59,383 nucleotides of DNA. Source: Streptomyces cinnamoneus (lineage in GTDB: Bacteria; Actinomycetota; Actinomycetes; Streptomycetales; Streptomycetaceae). Positions 1 through 8,250 of this stretch are shown piece by piece; within the stretch, counting starts at the first letter, position 1, and every line of letters starts with the position of its first letter. The notes below the pieces were generated by a model. It ran no database searches and was not told the origin of the DNA. It saw nothing but the letters and a program-made list of their open reading frames with translations. The stretch is from NCBI RefSeq assembly GCF_014650495.1, contig NZ_BMVB01000029.1:1-59383 (forward strand). The letters are read 5' to 3'. The translations under genes were made by a program, and so were the position numbers.

Positions 1-81
1 AACAACACCGACGGCCCCACCCCCCACCTGACCATCCACGCAACCACCGCCTACGGCAACATCACCGCCCGCAGCCTGTGA
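1..81 (+). CDS. 3' end of a DUF4097-like protein (partial)
   Basis: The first 26 codons form an open frame that runs in from outside the window and stops at TGA 79-81. The tail contains an alternation of short polar and hydrophobic residues ending in YGNITARSL. That pattern is like the repeating beta-strand units (typically YGdItar) at the C-terminus of DUF4097 putative adhesin-type proteins common in Streptomyces. Only the extreme C-terminus is visible, so the family call rests on this one motif. Confidence 0.45.
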   Translation, partial: NNTDGPTPHLTIHATTAYGNITARSL

Positions 82-188
82 CGACGCGGGCGCACCGGCT
101 CGGCTCGCCCGGCGTCCCAGCATGCGGGCGCAGCCGCCGGGCGGCCGGTGGGCGGGTTAGCCTCCCGGCCAGCAGGAAGGGAGTGCCG

Positions 189-704
189 ATGCGCGACAGC
201 ACAGCGGGGGTGCGGATCCGGCCGGCGGCGGCCGGCGATCTGGGCGAGCTCACCGAGATCTACAACCACTACGTGGTCCACACTCCGATCACCTTCGACA
301 TCGAGCCCGTGACGGCCGACGCACGGCGCGCCTGGCTCGAAGCCCGCCCCGCCACGGGCCGGCACCGGCTGCTCGTGGCCGAGGAGGCCGGCACGGTGCT
401 CGGCTACGCCTCCAGCGGCCCCTTCCGCGACAAACAGGCGTACGAGACGTCGGTGGAGACCAGCGTCTACCTCGCCCCGCACGCCACGGGCCGCGGCCTC
501 GGCGCCCTCCTGTACGGCGCCCTCTTCGACGCCCTGGCCGGCGAGGACGTCCACCGCGCCTACGCCGGCGTCACCCAGCCCAACGCCGCTTCCATGCGCC
601 TGCACGAACGCTTCGGCTTCCGCCCGGTGGGTGTGTTCGAGGGCGTGGGCCGGAAGTTCGACTCCTACTGGGACGTCGCCTGGCTGGAGAAGCGGCTGGT
701 CTGA
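189..704 (+). CDS. GNAT N-acetyltransferase, phosphinothricin/methionine-sulfone (Pat/MnaT) type
   Basis: This 171-residue cytoplasmic acetyltransferase would move an acetyl group from acetyl-CoA to an amino group of a small amino-acid-like molecule. The start ATG 189 is chosen because a clear GGAAGGGAG ribosome binding site lies just upstream. It shows the Pat-family N-terminus (IRPAAAGDLGELTEIYNHYV), the paired ETSVYL strand and the acetyl-CoA loop GRGLGALLYGAL. The LHERFGFRPVGVF and FDSYWDVAWLEKRL segments near the C-terminus are typical of phosphinothricin acetyltransferases and their methionine sulfone/sulfoximine-detoxifying relatives. The true substrate cannot be read from sequence. 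It stands alone, followed by an unrelated membrane protein. Confidence 0.85.
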   Translation: MRDSTAGVRIRPAAAGDLGELTEIYNHYVVHTPITFDIEPVTADARRAWLEARPATGRHRLLVAEEAGTVLGYASSGPFRDKQAYETSVETSVYLAPHATGRGLGALLYGALFDALAGEDVHRAYAGVTQPNAASMRLHERFGFRPVGVFEGVGRKFDSYWDVAWLEKRLV

Positions 705-745
705 CGGCCGCCTCCGCCGCGCGGCGGAGCCCGTCATACCCGAGC

Positions 746-1321
746 ATGATCCACACGCCGCACCCCGTCCGCGACGATGTCCCCATGGCGACGATCAAGC
801 GCACCGAGCAGCCCGTCCCCGCCTGGGCGGAACGCCTGGCCCACCTCATGCCCCTCGTCGGACTGCCGGTGTGCCTGTGGCGGCTGCCCATCGGCTTCGG
901 CTTCCAGATGGGCATGAACAGCAACGACCCCCAGCCGGACTCGCTGTGGTTCACCGTGTACGTCTTCGCGCTCAGCGTGCTGTCGGAGGCGTTCGCGCTC
1001 GCCTGTCTCGGGCTGGTGCGGTGGTGGGGCGAGACGGTGCCGCAGTGGGTGCCGTTCGCCGGGGGCCGGCGGATCCCCCCGATGCTGGTGATCGTGCCGG
1101 CGACCGTCGCGGGTCTGCTGTTCGTCGGCCTGCTGGTCGAAGACCTGCTGTCCGTGTTCGAGATCGGTGGCTTCGCCACCGTCCCGTACGACAACGGATG
1201 GTGGCGGCTCCTGGCGAACGTCGTCAGTGGCCTGTTCCTCCTCTGGGGCCCGATGGTGCTGGCCATGACCTGGGCGTACTACCGTCGCCGCTGCCACGGC
1301 CCGGTCGCGGCCACTCAGTAG
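746..1321 (+). CDS. Small multi-pass membrane protein, unknown function
   Basis: A 191-residue protein with about four hydrophobic segments (near residues 35-50, 70-90, 110-132 and 160-180) and a basic C-terminal tail (YYRRRCH), so an integral membrane protein. It has no family motif I recognise; the spacing resembles DUF2975-type membrane proteins but I cannot assert this. ATG 746 is given, but no good ribosome binding site precedes it, and ATG 785 (MATIKRTEQ) is an equally good start. The last 7 nt overlap the convergent acetyltransferase gene. Confidence 0.7.
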   Translation: MIHTPHPVRDDVPMATIKRTEQPVPAWAERLAHLMPLVGLPVCLWRLPIGFGFQMGMNSNDPQPDSLWFTVYVFALSVLSEAFALACLGLVRWWGETVPQWVPFAGGRRIPPMLVIVPATVAGLLFVGLLVEDLLSVFEIGGFATVPYDNGWWRLLANVVSGLFLLWGPMVLAMTWAYYRRRCHGPVAATQ

Positions 1322-2172
1322 AGGATCGAGGGCAGATAGGCCCCTTGGGGCGGGCCGTGGAGACCGGTGGTCATGAGGGTGAAGGTCGCCTGCACGCGCA
1401 GCCCCTGCCCCAGGCACCACCGGAAGAGGTCCGCGTTCATCATCGGCACGAGGATGCCGGTACCGGCGAAGGCCCGGGCCGCCGAGATCAGCGCCTTGAC
1501 GTCCTCGTTGCCCTCGCCGACCGCATGGGCGAAGAAGGCGAGGTCGGTGGCGTAGCCGCTGATGCGTCCCGCATGCTCGGCCACCAGCGCGGTGCCCTGG
1601 CCGATGGCGTCGGCCAGCTCCCCCGCCCGGTCGTGCCCGTGGACCCGCCGGCACAGGGCGTTGCAGGCGTCGGCGTCCTCCCCGGTGGCCGGCCGCACGC
1701 GGTGGCCCGGGATCTCACCGCCGGGCGGAGTGCCCTGCATGCAGGCGAGCACGTCGCGCACCTCGAAGCCGAGTTTGGCGTACAGGGAGAGCGAGCCCGT
1801 GTTGTAGCCCGCCTGCAGCAGCCGCACGCCGGGAAAGCCGCGGTCCTCGGCGCGACGCATCACGTCCAGCATCAGCGCCCGCCCCACACCGCGCTCCTGC
1901 AGGCCGGGGTCGACGGTGATCGGGCCCACGCCCGCAACCTGTGAGCGCTCGTCCAGGAAGTTGCTGGCCACGACCCTGCCGTCCTGCTCGGCGACCACCG
2001 AGTAGAAGCCGGGGTGGCTGAGCATTGCTGACACTGCACTGGTCGCCGTCTCCGCGTCCGGGAAGTCGACGGGGAAGGCGTGCTCGGCCGTGATGTGGCG
2101 GAACGCTTCGTAGCAGATCCGCCCGCACGCCTCGGCGTCCTCGGGCGTTCCCGGTCGCAGCCTGACGTCCAT
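1315..2172 (-). CDS. Two-domain GNAT family N-acetyltransferase
   Basis: A 285-residue protein starting at ATG 2172, which is preceded by GGGAGA at good spacing; the open frame extends further upstream but only as low-complexity shadow. Residues 1-140 form a GNAT domain with the acetyl-CoA signature VDPGLQERGVGRALM and the typical SLSLYAKLGFEVRD end. The C-terminal half is a degenerate second GNAT-like domain (VRPATGEDADACNALCRRV, then a GYATDLAFFAHAVG strand). Two-domain GNATs of this type are common and usually of unknown substrate. It is transcribed divergently from the gene at 2323 and meets its neighbour at 746 tail to tail. Confidence 0.8.
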   Translation of the reverse strand: MDVRLRPGTPEDAEACGRICYEAFRHITAEHAFPVDFPDAETATSAVSAMLSHPGFYSVVAEQDGRVVASNFLDERSQVAGVGPITVDPGLQERGVGRALMLDVMRRAEDRGFPGVRLLQAGYNTGSLSLYAKLGFEVRDVLACMQGTPPGGEIPGHRVRPATGEDADACNALCRRVHGHDRAGELADAIGQGTALVAEHAGRISGYATDLAFFAHAVGEGNEDVKALISAARAFAGTGILVPMMNADLFRWCLGQGLRVQATFTLMTTGLHGPPQGAYLPSILY

Positions 2173-2322
2173 GCCACTTCTCCCGTTCTGCCCCTTCCGC
2201 GAGTCTTCGTGCCGATTCGGCCGCCCGCAACCCCTGCCGGGCCGGTGGAGGGGTGCGGGTAAAGTCCGCTCGTTCAGCCGAAGGCCCTGGTGAGAGGGGC
2301 GTGCGACGAAGGAGTGGTGTAC

Positions 2323-2841
2323 GTGAGCGAGACGGTGCCGAGCGGCAGCGTGTGGAAGCTGAGCCCGAAGGAGGGCGGCGCCCTCGCCGCACGCTGGTGG
2401 CAGTGGGCCCTCTCGGCGCCCGACGACGAGAGCCCCGTCCGGGACAAGACCGGCGAGTTCGCCGACTGGGAGCAGCCGGACGACCTGTGGTTCCTCGCCG
2501 GCACGTACGGCGGGCGCGTGGTGCGCCGCTGTTCGATACCGGCAGGGCAGCCGGTGTTCTTCCCGGTCTTCAACACGCAGCGCCCCGTGACGTGGTTCAA
2601 GAAGGACCCCATGATCATGGAGGTCGACGAGGCGCGGGCCTTCCTCAACGGCCTGGAGCTGCCGCTTGAGGTCTTCACGTCCCAGCCGTTCCGCGCCCTT
2701 GGCCGTCGCCGTGTCGCGTGGGGCCTGTGGGCGGGGCTGGCCCCGCTGGCCCCGGGCCAGTACGTCCTGGAGATCAAGGCGCGGACGACGGGTGGCTTCT
2801 GGGTCGACACGACGTACCACCTGACGGTGGAGGGCGCCTGA
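2323..2841 (+). CDS. Conserved hypothetical protein (WWQWALS / WFLAGTYGG family)
   Basis: The GTG start at 2323 is preferred because GGAG (2311-2314) sits 8 nt upstream; an in-frame ATG at 2290 lacks this. The 172-residue product contains the blocks ARWWQWALSAP, LWFLAGTYGG, CSIPAGQPVFFPV and PGQYVLEIKA. Together these mark a family I have seen in secreted bacterial proteins of unknown function. Unlike those, this copy has no signal peptide and looks cytoplasmic. I can assign no activity. Confidence 0.6.
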   Translation: MSETVPSGSVWKLSPKEGGALAARWWQWALSAPDDESPVRDKTGEFADWEQPDDLWFLAGTYGGRVVRRCSIPAGQPVFFPVFNTQRPVTWFKKDPMIMEVDEARAFLNGLELPLEVFTSQPFRALGRRRVAWGLWAGLAPLAPGQYVLEIKARTTGGFWVDTTYHLTVEGA

Positions 2842-2877
2842 CCTTGGCCTTTGGCCGTTGGCCGCTTGACCTCGCTG

Positions 2878-3072
2878 CTACGGCCTGTTGCGGTTGCCCT
2901 CTGCTTTGAGGGCCCGTATCAGGCCGTGCAGCGCGGCGCGCTTGAGGGTGAGGACGGCGCCGGGGGCTTCGCTCTCGCGGAGGCGGACGGTGCCGTTGCC
3001 TGCGGCGGCGACGTTGAGGCACGCGTTGCCTTCACTGCAGTAGCTCGACTTCTGCCACACGGCCAACGTCAC
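2878..3072 (-). CDS. DUF397 protein, third of a coupled array
   Basis: A 64-residue protein that is a single DUF397 domain: WQKSSYCSEGNACLNVA followed by VRLRESEAPGAVLTL and a short helix. The GTG start at 3072 overlaps the stop codon of the preceding gene (GTGA), so translation is coupled. DUF397 proteins are small partners of the neighbouring WhiJ-type XRE regulators in Streptomyces; the mechanism is unclear. Relative to its upstream paralogs it is more diverged (SEAPG for SDDPG, and a different C-terminal helix). Confidence 0.85.
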   Translation of the reverse strand: MTLAVWQKSSYCSEGNACLNVAAAGNGTVRLRESEAPGAVLTLKRAALHGLIRALKAEGNRNRP

Positions 3073-3440
3073 CGCCTGCCCGCCGGTACCAGTTCGGCCT
3101 TGGCGGCAGCGATCATGGCACGTAGGGCCGTGGGTGCAACGGTCAAGACCGTGCCCGGGTCATCGCTCTCGCGCAGGCGGACGGACCCGTCATCTGCAAC
3201 AGCTACGTTGACGCAGTTCGCCCCTTCGTGGCTGTACGAAGACTTCTGCCACCAGATGGGCAACAGATCCGCCTGGGCAGCCGCCATCAGGGCGCGCAAC
3301 GCCGCGGGCCGAATGGCCAAGACCGTGCCCGGGTCATCGCTTTCGCGGAGGTGGACGGCGCCGTTGCCTGCGGCGGCGACGTTGAGGCAGTTCGATGAAT
3401 CGCCGCAGTAGGACGACTGCTGCCAGTCGGTCAACGTCAC
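3069..3440 (-). CDS. Tandem (two-domain) DUF397 protein
   Basis: A 123-residue protein made of two consecutive DUF397 domains: WQQSSYCGDSSNCLNVA...LRESDDPGTVLAI, then WWQKSSYSHEGANCVNVA...LRESDDPGTVLTV. Each repeats the core WQ(K/Q)SSYS-x-NCxNVA and RESDDPGTVL. Single-domain DUF397 proteins are about 60-70 residues, so this is twice the usual size and probably arose by in-frame fusion of duplicated genes. I chose GTG 3440, which overlaps the previous stop as GTGA and is better spaced from GAGG; GTG 3443 is an alternative. Confidence 0.82.
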   Translation of the reverse strand: MTLTDWQQSSYCGDSSNCLNVAAAGNGAVHLRESDDPGTVLAIRPAALRALMAAAQADLLPIWWQKSSYSHEGANCVNVAVADDGSVRLRESDDPGTVLTVAPTALRAMIAAAKAELVPAGRR

Positions 3441-3628
3441 CACCCGCCTCTGGGTATCAGCTCGGCCTTCGCGGCCGCCATCAGGGCGCGTAACGCCGCA
3501 GGCGTGACGGCCAAGACCGTGCCCGGATCGTCGCTCTCGCGCAAGCGAATCGTTCCGTTGCGCGCAACCGCGACGTTGATGCAGTTGCCCGCATCAGCAC
3601 TGAAGGAAGACTTCTGCCACTGGCGCAT
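3437..3628 (-). CDS. DUF397 protein directly downstream of the XRE regulator
   Basis: A 63-residue single DUF397 domain (WQKSSFSADAGNCINVA ... LRESDDPGTVLAV ... ALMAAAKAEL). ATG 3628 begins the conserved region; a GTG two codons upstream at 3634 is better placed after GAGGTGAG and may be the true start. It lies 19 nt downstream of the DUF5753 regulator gene, in the usual order regulator then DUF397. It is translationally coupled to the next DUF397 gene through a 4-nt overlap. Confidence 0.85.
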   Translation of the reverse strand: MRQWQKSSFSADAGNCINVAVARNGTIRLRESDDPGTVLAVTPAALRALMAAAKAELIPRGGW

Positions 3629-3647
3629 GACCACACTTCTCACCTCT

Positions 3648-4502
3648 TCACACACCGCGCAAAAGGCCGTGGATGAAGTCCCGCGACGCGATCGGGTCGA
3701 GCGAGGCGGCCTCCATCCGGTCTGCGACGGCCCTGTACTTGGCCAACTCGGCATCAGCATCGGCGAACTGGCAGCCGGGAGCAACATCGAGCTGAACCGT
3801 ATCGAGCTGTGGCACGGGCCCGAAGGCATAGTCGAACGACTGGCCCGTGCCAGGAAACGTACCGCCTCCAGCGAACGGGACAACCCGGATGGTGATGTTG
3901 TCCATCTCGCTCATCTCGATGAGGTGCTGGAGCTGCGCTCGGACCGTGGACATGCCACCGAACTCCATGCGCAATGCGGCCTCGTGAATGACTGCGGTGT
4001 ACGGAAGAGGGTTGCTGCGGTGGAGGACCGCCTGCCTCTTCATGCGGTGTGACAGCCGGTGCTCCACCTCATAGGCACGCAGCGGCGGCGCAGCATCCAG
4101 GAACACGGCACGAGCGTGATCGAGCGTCTGGAGGAGGCCCGGAATGTGGATCACCAGGCACGCGTGGATCCCACAGGCGTGGTGCTCCACCTCGGCCAGG
4201 TCGGCGAATCCAGCGGGCAAGTGCTCCCGATACTCGTCCCACCAGCCACGCGTGCGCCCGCCCGTCATGTCGGCCAGGGCGTCGATGAGCTTGTCGTCCG
4301 TGCACGAGTAGCTGCGGGCCATCGCCCGCACCCGGTCCGCGCTCACCGCGTGGCGGCCCGCTTCGATCATGCTCATGCGCGCCTGCTGGAAGCCGAACCT
4401 CGCGGCTGCCGCAGTTGACGAGAGTCCGGCGCGCTCGCGGAGCTTGCGCAGCTCCGCGCCCAGGCGGCGCTGCCTCAGTGTTGGGGGAGGGCTCGGTGGC
4501 AT
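3648..4502 (-). CDS. WhiJ-like XRE transcriptional regulator with DUF5753 domain
   Basis: A 284-residue DNA-binding regulator. Residues ~8-65 are an XRE helix-turn-helix (RQRRLGAELRKLRERAGLSS ... MIEAGRHAVSADRVRAMA). Residues ~95-275 are the DUF5753 effector-type domain, marked by IPGLLQTLDHAR, LPYTAVIHEAALR and RVVPFAGG. Such regulators sit with DUF397 proteins and ATPase-like proteins in WhiJ-type clusters that influence Streptomyces development. Start ATG 4502 gives the conventional N-terminus. It is divergent from the ATPase-like gene at 4729 and the first gene of the minus-strand DUF397 operon. The ligand, if any, is unknown. Confidence 0.88.
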   Translation of the reverse strand: MPPSPPPTLRQRRLGAELRKLRERAGLSSTAAAARFGFQQARMSMIEAGRHAVSADRVRAMARSYSCTDDKLIDALADMTGGRTRGWWDEYREHLPAGFADLAEVEHHACGIHACLVIHIPGLLQTLDHARAVFLDAAPPLRAYEVEHRLSHRMKRQAVLHRSNPLPYTAVIHEAALRMEFGGMSTVRAQLQHLIEMSEMDNITIRVVPFAGGGTFPGTGQSFDYAFGPVPQLDTVQLDVAPGCQFADADAELAKYRAVADRMEAASLDPIASRDFIHGLLRGV

Positions 4503-4544
4503 GGCGCCCACTGTAGGGCCGCCCCCGCGCGCGGCTCTGTCACC

Positions 4545-4600
4545 CACACGAGCGGTAATTCGTAGCTCTACGAGAGAACCACTGTTAGCTATACGAGCGG
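4545..4600. promoter_or_regulatory. Repeat-rich divergent control region between XRE and ATPase-like genes
   Basis: The intergenic region holds an inverted repeat CGTAG-CT-CTACG (4561-4572). Flanking it are copies of the element ACGAG(C/A)G (near 4547, 4571 and 4594) and an AT-rich stretch (GTTAGCTATACG). In otherwise very GC-rich DNA this is the obvious place for the divergent promoters and for autoregulatory binding by the XRE protein. Operator function is inferred, not shown. Confidence 0.4.
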
Positions 4601-4728
4601 CGGCCCTACGGTCAGAACCAGGCCACTCCCACCGCGGCCCTGCCGCATCCGCGGAAGCGCACCGCCCTGCCCAGGGCCGGCAATGACACCGCGCGGCAAC
4701 GCGACAACCTCCCCGTAAGGAGCCACAC

Positions 4729-5214
4729 ATGGCAACCGTATCGCCGGAGAACCGCTGGTCCTACTCGCTCACCCTTCCGCATGACCCGCGCTCCGCGCGC
4801 GTCGCGCGCATCACCCTGCGCGGCATGCTGGAAAACCACGGCATGGACGAACTCGCCGACGTCACCACGCTCATCGCGAGCGAGCTCGTCACCAGCTCCT
4901 ACCTGAGCACCGACGGCCCCGCCGAGGTACGGCTCAAGCAAGTGGCCGCCGACAGGGTGCGCATCAGCCTCTGGGACAAGTCGCCTGAGATTCCCGCCCC
5001 GTTCGACCGCCCCGCACGTCTCCCCCGGCGCAAGCCCGGCAGCGACGTGGACGTCGCGAACAGCCCCGACACCGGTCTGCTCATCGTGCGGCAGTGCGCC
5101 GCCAGCTGGGGCAGCTGGTCCGTCGGCGAGGAGTTCCCCGGCGTGACCGGGAAGCTGCTGTGGTGCGAGCTCAACCGTGAATCGGGGCGCCGGGCCCTCC
5201 ACATGGCGGCGTGA
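4729..5214 (+). CDS. ATPase-fold (RsbW/AbaA-orfA-like) protein with degraded ATP-binding boxes
   Basis: A 161-residue protein of the GHKL/RsbW-like class found next to WhiJ-type regulators, with AAGGAG just upstream of ATG 4729. The fold signature is recognisable (LIASELVTSS ... RISLWDKSP ... DTGLLIVRQCAASWGSW). The N-box Asn, normally SELVTNA, is Ser here, and the usual DxGxG G1 box reads DKSPE. ATP binding or hydrolysis may therefore be weak or lost, and the protein may act only as a binding partner. A hairpin terminator (5232-5258) closes the unit. Confidence 0.75.
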   Translation: MATVSPENRWSYSLTLPHDPRSARVARITLRGMLENHGMDELADVTTLIASELVTSSYLSTDGPAEVRLKQVAADRVRISLWDKSPEIPAPFDRPARLPRRKPGSDVDVANSPDTGLLIVRQCAASWGSWSVGEEFPGVTGKLLWCELNRESGRRALHMAA

Positions 5215-5231
5215 AGAAGGCGCAGGAGTCG

Positions 5232-5258
5232 AAGGGGCGGTGCTGCGAACCGCCCCTT
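5232..5258 (+). terminator. Rho-independent-type hairpin after the ATPase-like gene
   Basis: Perfect 10-bp stem AAGGGGCGGT (5232-5241) / ACCGCCCCTT (5249-5258) with a 7-nt loop, 18 nt after the stop codon, followed by a pyrimidine run rather than a pure T tract, as is usual in Streptomyces. Confidence 0.7.
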
Positions 5259-5507
5259 CCCCCCGTTCGTTCACCTGCCGGTACACACGTCGCGTGATCG
5301 TCGCGACTCCCCCGAGTGCGTTTCATGCGGTCAACGCTAGGGCGCCGACCCGGCCACCGTGCGCGGACCCTGCACAACGTCCGAAAACCGTCCCGTCCCG
5401 TGCGCGTATTGGTGCTAAGACTCCCGTTCGAAGCGCGCGTCAGGAATTCGTCGGGTCCTCGGGGAAGCCCTTGCGCCCGGGGGCGGCACGCATGGTGGGA
5501 TGGGGCG

Positions 5508-6818
5508 ATGCGCACCCCCACACGCATACATCCCCGTCCCCCCAACCCCTACGACGAACTCGCGTCACTCGCGGACCCGGCGCCCCGCCCGCACGACCAC
5601 CCGCATGACCACGGGCCCGGCAGTCAGGAGCCCGACGAGCCGCCCCTCATACCCGCCGGCGCCACCCCCGTCGACGACACAACCCCCTGGGCCCCGCCCG
5701 ACCACCGCCGCCCCCGCCGACCCCCTCGTCCCGGCCGCCGCCGCGGCAACCGCGGCCCGCGCACCCGCCGCCGGCCCCCCAGCCCCCTCCGCACCTACCG
5801 GCGCGCCGCCACCTGGCTGTTCCTCCTCCTCTCCGCCGCCGCCTTCCTCGTCCTCGCCGACCGCTGCGCCGCCATGTACGCCGAGAAGAAGGCCCAGCAC
5901 GAGCTGCAGCAGGCGCTGCACCTGGAGGCGGAGCCGCAGGTGGACATCCACGGGTTCCCGTTCCTCACGCAGGTGCTCACCAAGCGGCTGCAGCAGGTCG
6001 ACGTCACCGTCCCCGACGTCGCCGCCGACCGCGTGTCGCTGGCGAAGGTGCGGGCGAGCGCCCGTGACGTGCGGCTCGACGGCAGCCTGACGGACGGCAT
6101 CCGCGGTGCCGTCGTCGGGGACCTCGACGGGAACGTTCTGCTGTCCTTCGAGGACATGCGCCGGGAACTGGGCGCCTCGCAGATACGGTTCAGCGACCGC
6201 GGCGGCAACGCCATCGGCGCCGAGGGCCGACTGCCCGTCGCCGGGCAGGAGCTGCAGCTGCGCGCACAGGCGCGGCTGCGCCGCGACGGCGACCGCGCGC
6301 TGTCCACGGAGGTCGACGGCGTCAGCCTGGACATCCCCCGCGTCGCCACCTACCGGCCCGGCGACGCACACACCGGCCGGAGCCTCACTCTGCACCCCGA
6401 GGCGGCCGGCCGCATCAGCCGCGACGCCGAACGCGCGAAGGCCCTGTTCTCCGTGCCGGCCGTCGCCGCCCGGCTCGGGGTGGACGCGGACGGGCTCGAC
6501 GCTGCCCTCCGCAGCGAGGACCGGCTGCGCGAGCTCACCGGCTCGCCCCGGTTCGTCGAGGCGCTGACGCGCATCAACCTCGTCGACGTCGTCACCGAAC
6601 ACCCCTGGCTGCTGCAGCGGCTCGGCATCGACCCCGCGGTGCTCACGGCCCTCACCCACCTGCAGCCGCCCGACCTCACCGACCGGCTGGCGCTCTCCTT
6701 CCGCCTCCCCCCGCAGGCCGAGGACCTGCACCTGCGCGAGGTCACGGTCCAGCGGGACGGCATCCGGGTGGAGCTGACCGCCGCCGGTCTGTCCCTGCCC
6801 GGAACGGTCAAGAGATAG
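5508..6818 (+). CDS. DUF2993 (LmeA-like) membrane-anchored protein with long Pro/Arg-rich N-terminus
   Basis: A 436-residue protein. Residues 1-100 are Pro/His/Arg-rich and probably cytoplasmic. A single membrane segment follows (ATWLFLLLSAAAFLVLADR, about 104-123). The rest is an extracytoplasmic DUF2993 domain beginning with the family hallmark DIHGFPFLTQVL and LQQVDVTVPDV. In mycobacteria LmeA, of the same family, is a periplasmic lipid-associated protein of lipomannan maturation. Streptomyces copies are uncharacterised. ATG 5508 is the first start in frame with the domain. It shares the N-terminal hallmark with the shorter gene at 19379. It converges on the histidine kinase gene. Confidence 0.72.
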   Translation: MRTPTRIHPRPPNPYDELASLADPAPRPHDHPHDHGPGSQEPDEPPLIPAGATPVDDTTPWAPPDHRRPRRPPRPGRRRGNRGPRTRRRPPSPLRTYRRAATWLFLLLSAAAFLVLADRCAAMYAEKKAQHELQQALHLEAEPQVDIHGFPFLTQVLTKRLQQVDVTVPDVAADRVSLAKVRASARDVRLDGSLTDGIRGAVVGDLDGNVLLSFEDMRRELGASQIRFSDRGGNAIGAEGRLPVAGQELQLRAQARLRRDGDRALSTEVDGVSLDIPRVATYRPGDAHTGRSLTLHPEAAGRISRDAERAKALFSVPAVAARLGVDADGLDAALRSEDRLRELTGSPRFVEALTRINLVDVVTEHPWLLQRLGIDPAVLTALTHLQPPDLTDRLALSFRLPPQAEDLHLREVTVQRDGIRVELTAAGLSLPGTVKR

Positions 6819-6849
6819 CGGTCGGAAGACAGCGGTCGAGAGAGAGCCG

Positions 6850-8250
6850 TCAGGAGAGGGGCGGCGGCTGGGTCGCCGCCCCCGGCAGGCGGACCGCGGC
6901 CACCGTGCCGCCGCCCTCCGCCGCCTGCAGGGCCACCTCGCCACCCGCCTGCTGGACGGTGTGGGCGACGATCGACAGGCCCAGCCCGCTGCCCGGCAGG
7001 CTGCGCGCCGTCGGCGAACGCCAGAAACGGTCGAAGACGTGCGGCAGTTCATCGGCCGGGATGCCCGGCCCGTGGTCCCGGACGGTCAGTTCGCCCTTCA
7101 CCAGACGGACCTCGATCACACCACCCGCAGGGCTGAACTTCACGGCGTTGTCGAGCAGGTTCACCACCGCCCGCTCCAGGGCGGCCGGCTCGGCCCGCAC
7201 GTACCAGGGGTCGATCTCGGCATCGATCGACAGGCCCGCTCCGGCGGCCCGCAGCCGCGCGCGCCCCACCGCCCGTTCCACGGCCTCGTGCAGCGCGATC
7301 ACCTGCAGCGGGCCGCCGCCGACGGGACCGTCGGGGCGGGAGAGCTCCTGCAGGTCGCCGATGAGCGCCGCCAGCTCGGCCATCTGCGCCCGCACGCTCG
7401 CCAGCAGCTCCCTGCGGTCCTCCGGCGGGATCGCCCGGCCCGTCTCCTCGCTGCGCACCAGCAGGTCGATGTTGGTGCGCAGCGAGGTCAGCGGGGTGCG
7501 CAGCTCGTGGCCCGCGTCGGCGATGAGCTGCTGCTGCCGGTCGCGCGAGGAGGCGAGCGCGGCGGTCATCGAGTTGAACGAGCGCGACAGGCGGGCGATC
7601 TCGTCGTCGCCCTCCACGGGGATGCGCACCGCCAGGTCCTCGGTGCGGGCGATGTGCTCGACGGCACCCGTCAGCCGGTCCACCGGCCGCAGTGCCGCCC
7701 GCGCGATCCACAGGCCGGCGGTCGCCGCGCCCAGCACCCCGATCCCGGCGGTGATCACCAGGACCAGCGCGAGCGCGTTGAGGGGCTTGTCGACCTCGCT
7801 GACGGGCTGGGCGATGGACACGGCCGTGTTCGGCAGCCGCTCGCTGCGGTACGTCGCGACGCGCATCTCCTGCCCGTCCGCCGCCCGGCTGTCGTGCAGC
7901 ACCTCGTCCGCGCGGCCCGTCGCGACCGCCACGTCGTCCTCGGTCACCCTGATGGGGGACTTGCCGGGAGTGGTGCACACCAGGCCGCCGGCCGTGACGA
8001 CCTGGATGGTGTACGAACCGGGGGCGGGCGGCAGGCCGGAGGGGTTGGTGCCGCAGGTCTGCACGAGGCCCTGCACCGAACGGTCGTCGACGCGCTGGCT
8101 GGTCAGGGTCGTGTCCCGCTGGTGGCCCAGCTGCTGCTTGGTGACGAACCAGCACGCGCCCGCCGCCACCGCGACCGCCACCGCGACGGCCGCGGCCGTC
8201 AGCAGCGCCAGCCGCGAGCGCAGCGGCAGCCTGCGGTATCTGCTGATCAT
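6850..8250 (-). CDS. Sensor histidine kinase (MprB-like)
   Basis: A 466-residue membrane kinase. It has TM1 at ~15-35, an extracellular sensor of ~120 residues, TM2 at ~158-182, then HAMP, and a DHp domain with phospho-acceptor His248 in DAGHELRTPLTSLRTN. The catalytic domain shows N-box LLDNAVKFSP, G1 HGPGIP and G2 GSGLGLSIV. It is the second gene of an operon with the response regulator (4-nt ATGA overlap) and lies downstream of an HtrA-like protease gene. That trio matches the mycobacterial MprAB-PepD envelope-stress arrangement. The signal is presumably cell-envelope or secretion stress (inference). Confidence 0.88.
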   Translation of the reverse strand: MISRYRRLPLRSRLALLTAAAVAVAVAVAAGACWFVTKQQLGHQRDTTLTSQRVDDRSVQGLVQTCGTNPSGLPPAPGSYTIQVVTAGGLVCTTPGKSPIRVTEDDVAVATGRADEVLHDSRAADGQEMRVATYRSERLPNTAVSIAQPVSEVDKPLNALALVLVITAGIGVLGAATAGLWIARAALRPVDRLTGAVEHIARTEDLAVRIPVEGDDEIARLSRSFNSMTAALASSRDRQQQLIADAGHELRTPLTSLRTNIDLLVRSEETGRAIPPEDRRELLASVRAQMAELAALIGDLQELSRPDGPVGGGPLQVIALHEAVERAVGRARLRAAGAGLSIDAEIDPWYVRAEPAALERAVVNLLDNAVKFSPAGGVIEVRLVKGELTVRDHGPGIPADELPHVFDRFWRSPTARSLPGSGLGLSIVAHTVQQAGGEVALQAAEGGGTVAAVRLPGAATQPPPLS

